NCBI GenBank assembly: GCA_038120295.1 | Contig: JAYOLL010000021.1 | Coordinates: 6,118 to 70,117 of the forward strand | Direction of reading: 5' to 3' | DNA: 64,000 nucleotides | Source: JAYOEY01 sp038120295 | GTDB lineage: Bacteria; Pseudomonadota; Alphaproteobacteria; MPNO01; UBA2964 | Shown: positions 60,600 to 64,000 of the stretch, piece by piece | Numbering within the stretch: position 1 is the first letter of the stretch | Layout of the letters: every line of letters starts with the position of its first letter | The notes under the pieces: generated by a model | What the model was told of the DNA's origin: nothing | Seen by the model: only the letters and a program-made list of their open reading frames with translations | The model's database searches: none | Program-made: the position numbers and the translations under genes

Positions 60600-61366
60600 A
60601 AGTGAAAGATTATCGCTTCGTAGAGCAGCTTCAGGGCAAGCAGCGTGAGGATGGCCTGCAGCCCGACACGGAAAACGCGTTCAGGCAGCTTGTTTAGAAT
60701 TTGTCTGCCGGTCAACGTGCCCAGCATGCCGAACAGCAGCAGCCCGATCAGCAGCGGGATATAGGGACCAAATGCGAATCCCAGCACGCCGAACGCAATC
60801 ACCTTGAACAGATGCTGGAACGTCATCAGCGTGGCATGTGTCGCCACGACCTGCTGTCGTTCCCCGCAGGCCGCATTGACGAAAGGCGCAACCAGCGGTC
60901 CGCTGCCGCCGATGAACATGGTGGCGAACCCGCCGGCGACACCCGCGCCGAAGAACTTGCCCGGACCGGGGTTTGAGCTGCGGAACCCCTTCGCCCAGGT
61001 GGCGTACAGCACGAAGACGCCCAGCACGGCCTGAAGCACCCAGTTTTCCAATGCAAACACCGTCTTCCCGCCGATGGCGGACCCGATCAGCGTACCGATC
61101 ACGAAGGCCGGCACCAGCGTGTATTTGACATGCTTCATCATGATCAGGGCGCGGAACCCATTGGAACCGATCTGAACCACCCCGTGAATCGGTATCAGGA
61201 CCGCCGGCGGCAGCACCAGAGTCATGGTGGCGAGCACCAGCAGCCCGCCGCCGAGACCGAGCGACGCCGCGATCAGGCTGCCGACGAAGGACAGCACACA
61301 GAGCCCGAAAAATATCGCAAGGGTCAGGTCGGTGCCCTGAGTCAGAAGCTGTGTAAAGGTTTCCAA
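60596..61366 (-). CDS. TSUP/TauE-family membrane permease
   Basis: The 256-residue product is a polytopic membrane protein with about seven or eight helices. The N-terminal half has the glycine-rich LIAASLGLGGGLLVLATMTLVLPP repeat, and the second half has the matching GVAGGFATMFIGGSGPLVAPFV, the two inverted repeats that define the TSUP (TauE/SafE) family. Members export or import sulfite, sulfoacetate and other C2-C3 anions. No sulfur gene adjoins it, so the substrate is open. It lies end to end with znuA. Confidence 0.88.
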   Translation of the reverse strand: METFTQLLTQGTDLTLAIFFGLCVLSFVGSLIAASLGLGGGLLVLATMTLVLPPAVLIPIHGVVQIGSNGFRALIMMKHVKYTLVPAFVIGTLIGSAIGGKTVFALENWVLQAVLGVFVLYATWAKGFRSSNPGPGKFFGAGVAGGFATMFIGGSGPLVAPFVNAACGERQQVVATHATLMTFQHLFKVIAFGVLGFAFGPYIPLLIGLLLFGMLGTLTGRQILNKLPERVFRVGLQAILTLLALKLLYEAIIFHF

Positions 61367-61465
61367 TGTTCGATTCCGCTAAATGGCGGAGGGTTCTAGC
61401 ATGCGCTTGCATGGAACGTCACGCTGCGTTACCCCGGTCGGCACAACCGGATAAAGGAACACCCC

Positions 61466-61657
61466 GTGCAGAAACTCGATCCCGACCAGCTTCAGTTTGT
61501 AGAAATTCTCGCCAAGCTGATGGCGGAGCACGAGCTGTTCCGCGAGGAATATTCGGAAGAGGATTACGAGCGGGTGACGACCTGGCTGAAGAAACTCCGG
61601 TCCCAGATCGATATCACGCTGGAAATGCTGGAAGACCAGAAACCGGCCGGCGACTGA
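61466..61657 (+). CDS. Small acidic hypothetical protein
   Basis: The 63-residue product starts at a GTG with an AAAGGA site 10 bases upstream. It is acidic and helical (QLQFVEILAKLMAEHELF, YERVTTWLKKLRSQ), with no membrane segment or recognised motif. It is divergent from the TSUP gene and overlaps the 3' end of the converging metalloprotease gene by 94 bases. The plausible ribosome site and regular amphipathic pattern support a real gene; the antisense overlap is the main doubt. Confidence 0.5.
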   Translation: MQKLDPDQLQFVEILAKLMAEHELFREEYSEEDYERVTTWLKKLRSQIDITLEMLEDQKPAGD

Positions 61658-62715
61658 GCCGCTGCGCGCCGCCGTCCCAGCCAGATGAGGCCGGCGGCAA
61701 AAAGCGCAAGACCGCCCGGGGCCTGCACCTGGACCGCTTCGGTCTGCGCCACGTCCCAGCCGATCAGGTCGAACGCCCTGATGTCGTCGTCGGTGATTGT
61801 CAGCAGTTCCTCGCTCGCAAGGGTCGGATCCATGACTCCGATGAGCGAGCCGGTAAGCTCGTTGGCCTTCCAGTGGCTGGCCTGCCTGCCGTCGCCGTTG
61901 AAAACACCCTCCGACATGGCGAGTTCGGTGAACAGATCGTCGAAGAAAGCGGGCTCGCCAGGCACCAGGCTGCGGTCGAAATTGGTGAACTCGGTGACGT
62001 TCTCAGGGTTGCCGGAGCAATCGCTGAACCGGAACAGATCCAGCGGATTGAGGAACACATCGGCGGTAAGACCCTGGTCGACCAGAAAATCGATCGTATC
62101 AACCACCGATACGAAGCCGAGCGTATGACCGATCTCATGCGCCGCCACGGACTCGAAATCGGTCAGCCCCGCGCCGATACCGTCGGAATTGTCCAAATCG
62201 AAGGCGAACTGCGTGTTGAACTCGATGGTGCCGTCGGAGAGACCGAACGTCCCGTCAAGCCCGGCCAAACCCATCGCCTTCAGGTTTGCCTTGGTGGCCT
62301 GAAGCGTCCCGTCAAGCCCGAACCCTACCGGAACGACCGCGTTGAATTGCGCCGCGGTCGGCAGGAACGCCACAACCCCGTTGTCGAATTCGTCCGCCGC
62401 ATCGGCGACCATCCGGTCGCGGATGACATCGTATCCGGCGAACAGTTGCACTGAACTCGCCTGGCCGATGATGTTCGGCTGCCCGAGATTCAGGAGATCG
62501 GCGTCGATCGTAACGGTGATGTCGTCGGTGAAGATCGCTTCCCACTGATCCGCCGCGCGGTTGAACGCATCGAGCGCCGCGGTATTCCCGGCCAGCGTCG
62601 CACCGGGATTGATGTTGATGGTCAGGGCGGATGCGGACGTCACCCAAAGCAGAGCGATTGCCGCCGCCAGGGGCAAAATGCCGAATCTTTGGCCCATTTC
62701 GCGGGACTTGCCCAT
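61564..62715 (-). CDS. Secreted zinc metalloprotease with PEP-CTERM-like tail
   Basis: The 383-residue product has a Sec signal peptide (residues 1-30, ending ASA) and a metzincin-like zinc site H193-E194-xx-H197 in AAHEIGHTLGF. The protein resembles the NF038122-type metalloproteases found with PEP-CTERM/exosortase systems. The C-terminus has APGG, a membrane helix (about 334-347) and RRR (348-350), the pattern of an exosortase sorting signal. A further 33-residue extension follows RRR, which is unusual and overlaps the antisense small gene. It should be secreted and perhaps anchored. No exosortase gene is in the window. Confidence 0.8.
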   Translation of the reverse strand: MGKSREMGQRFGILPLAAAIALLWVTSASALTININPGATLAGNTAALDAFNRAADQWEAIFTDDITVTIDADLLNLGQPNIIGQASSVQLFAGYDVIRDRMVADAADEFDNGVVAFLPTAAQFNAVVPVGFGLDGTLQATKANLKAMGLAGLDGTFGLSDGTIEFNTQFAFDLDNSDGIGAGLTDFESVAAHEIGHTLGFVSVVDTIDFLVDQGLTADVFLNPLDLFRFSDCSGNPENVTEFTNFDRSLVPGEPAFFDDLFTELAMSEGVFNGDGRQASHWKANELTGSLIGVMDPTLASEELLTITDDDIRAFDLIGWDVAQTEAVQVQAPGGLALFAAGLIWLGRRRAAAQSPAGFWSSSISSVISIWDRSFFSQVVTRS

Positions 62716-62793
62716 GGCAAGCCTCCTTTTCCGTCTCCTCGCAGACCATACACCAACGGGGCGGCGGATCGACGGTCAGTACGAATAATTTGC

Positions 62794-62820
62794 GACAACC
62801 ATCACACAATGATGGTTGTC
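62794..62820 (-). terminator. Stem-loop between SDR and metalloprotease genes
   Basis: A perfect 11-base stem (GACAACCATCA / TGATGGTTGTC) with a 5-base loop lies 26 bases after the SDR stop. No T-tract follows on the minus strand, so it is either a weak terminator or an operator for the metalloprotease gene, whose ATG is at 62715. Confidence 0.45.
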
Positions 62821-62846
62821 CAAGGATGGACGGCGAGCCGCCCCGC

Positions 62847-63620
62847 TCAGGTAAAGGCCAGCCCGCCATTGGCGGCCAGCGCCTGGCCGGTCATGTATTC
62901 TGCGTCGTCGGAACACAGGAACAGCATATAGGCCGCATATTCCTCCATCGTGGCGGGCCGGGGGATGGCCTGCTGGGCGGCGAGCTTTTCGAACATGTCG
63001 CCGGAAACCGACGGGCGCTCCACCTCGGTTTCCACCGCGCCCGGCCAGAACAGATGCGTCGTGATGTTGTACGGGCCGAGTTCCCGCGCCATCGACCGCG
63101 TCATGCCGATCATCGCCGATTTCGACGTGATGTAGTGCAGGTAGTTGGCGCGCCCGGTCGGCACGGTGGTGGACGCCACGTTTATGATGCGGCCCCATTT
63201 CGCCTCCATCATGGCCGGCACCACGGCGCGTGCAGCGAAGAACGCACCGTTGATATTGACCTGCATGGCGGCGTTCCATTCATCGACCGGCAGCTCCCAG
63301 AAGGGCGCGATGGTGATGTTGGAGAACACCGCCGCGTTGTTGATCAGGCAGTCGATGCGTCCGTATTCGGACAGCGCCTTCGCCGCCATGTCGAGCGTGG
63401 CCTGTTCGTTCGAAACATCCGTCTGTACGGAAAGCGCCTTGCCGCCCTTCTGCTCGATCTCGGCGACCACTCGGTCGCCGTTCTCGGCATTCAGCTCGGC
63501 GATCACCGGGATCGCGCCCTGGGCCGCGAACTCGTGCGCATAGGTGCGCCCGAGCGCCTGCCCGCCGCCGGTGATGATCACCACGCGGTCCCTGAGGCTT
63601 GGATAGATCGTTGTCGTCAT
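62847..63620 (-). CDS. Short-chain dehydrogenase/reductase (SDR)
   Basis: This is a classical SDR of 257 residues. It has the cofactor motif TGGGQALG (residues 17-24), the NNAAVFS segment (94-100), and the catalytic S150, Y163 and K167 (HYITSK). It ends LAANGGLAFT. The TGxxxGxG motif has Gln-Ala at the variable positions. The electron acceptor preference (NAD or NADP) cannot be fixed; E42 after the second strand suggests NAD. It resembles 3-oxoacyl-ACP reductase-type or alcohol dehydrogenase SDRs, but the substrate is open. It stands alone, apart from the stem-loop downstream. Confidence 0.9.
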   Translation of the reverse strand: MTTTIYPSLRDRVVIITGGGQALGRTYAHEFAAQGAIPVIAELNAENGDRVVAEIEQKGGKALSVQTDVSNEQATLDMAAKALSEYGRIDCLINNAAVFSNITIAPFWELPVDEWNAAMQVNINGAFFAARAVVPAMMEAKWGRIINVASTTVPTGRANYLHYITSKSAMIGMTRSMARELGPYNITTHLFWPGAVETEVERPSVSGDMFEKLAAQQAIPRPATMEEYAAYMLFLCSDDAEYMTGQALAANGGLAFT

Positions 63621-63658
63621 GGCGCGTTCCTTGTCAGCGAAATTCTGAAATCAGAGCG

Positions 63659-63961
63659 CTATGTATCAAATGAACGCCTGCCGCGACAGGGCAAAGCGGC
63701 GACTCTGCGCCGCCGTCTTCCCAGCGCCAGGCAGACGATCCCGAGCCCCAGCAAGACCGAACCGCCCGGCCCGGTCGGCGCGACCGTTTCCTCCGACGGG
63801 GTGGCATCCAGCCTGACATCGTCGAAATCCACCTGCAGTCCGGGAACGGGCGAAATCCCGAGCGGCGTCACGTTGAGATTGACGAGGCGAATGCCGAGCG
63901 CCTCACCAAGATTTTCGTGGCTGTCCCCGATATCAATCGACAGGTTGACCTGCCCCCACGA
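63659..63961 (-). pseudogene. 3' fragment of a PEP-CTERM-like secreted protein
   Basis: The open frame preserves a coherent C-terminus of about 100 residues: VNLSIDIGDSHENLGEALG, a VDFDDVRLDAT segment, then GPGG, a membrane helix (SVLLGLGIVCLALG) and RRRRR, another exosortase-type sorting tail. On the minus strand the frame has a TAA at 63964-63962 just before the coding signal begins. The last 40 bases of the window (63961-64000) look different, AT-richer and non-coding. Either the gene is truncated (for example by an insertion just outside the window) or its upstream part uses another frame through a frameshift. Confidence 0.6.
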
Positions 63962-64000
63962 TTAGTACCAGCGGTTAGTTTAGACTGTTTGTTGAGCGGC

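Overview
This is a GC-rich, gene-dense chromosomal window from an alphaproteobacterium, most likely a Rhodospirillales-type organism. The evidence is the gene order hldD-lgt-midA-pgeF, prs-rplY-pth-ychF, the petABC bc1 operon, the DUF6111/CoA pyrophosphatase/DUF1285/MoxR block, several TRAP and Liv transporters, and a CtrA-type TTAA-N7-TTAA site. No rRNA, tRNA, CRISPR array, integrase or intact insertion sequence was seen, and no gap between genes exceeds 300 bases. Everything here was read by eye. Family names rest on motifs and remembered family sequences, not on database searches.

Layout. 1-8.7 kb is housekeeping: a ubiK fragment, hldD, lgt, a MidA methyltransferase, pgeF, a lipoprotein, prs, rplY (L25/CTC), pth and ychF. 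8.7-12.5 kb holds a lipoprotein-anchored HtrA-like protease, a dienelactone hydrolase with a strong terminator, and a hybrid histidine-kinase gene split by an in-frame amber codon. 12.5-16.6 kb is a methylthioadenosine salvage operon (mtnP, mtnA, then a fused class II aldolase/short-chain dehydrogenase). 16.7-24.2 kb holds petABC, trmL, hemF, cca and conserved small genes. 24.2-31 kb is a MoxR/DUF58/DUF4159 membrane-complex operon.

31-57.4 kb is an accessory catabolic region. It contains a PhyH-type oxygenase, two TRAP transporters (the second with two tandem binding proteins), a complete LivFGMHK-type ABC importer, three glutathione S-transferases, two MetE-C-terminal-like zinc methyltransferases, a hydroxycinnamoyl-CoA hydratase/lyase-like enzyme with a histone-like tail, a UbiD decarboxylase, a three-subunit molybdenum hydroxylase, an enoyl-CoA hydratase and an ACMSD-type amidohydrolase. 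No transcription factor is encoded in this stretch. The mix suggests uptake and breakdown of an aromatic or ether-containing acid. The substrate is unknown.

57.4-64 kb holds the zinc regulon (znuBC-zur divergent from znuA, with a likely Zur box between), a TSUP permease, a secreted metalloprotease and a truncated neighbour that both end in PEP-CTERM-like sorting tails, and an SDR.

The two most promising observations are (i) the aldolase-SDR fusion encoded with mtnP/mtnA, which could carry out the DHAP-shunt steps of 5-methylthioribose salvage in one polypeptide, and (ii) the twice-repeated divergent arrangement of GST and MetE-like genes at 39.9-44.8 kb.
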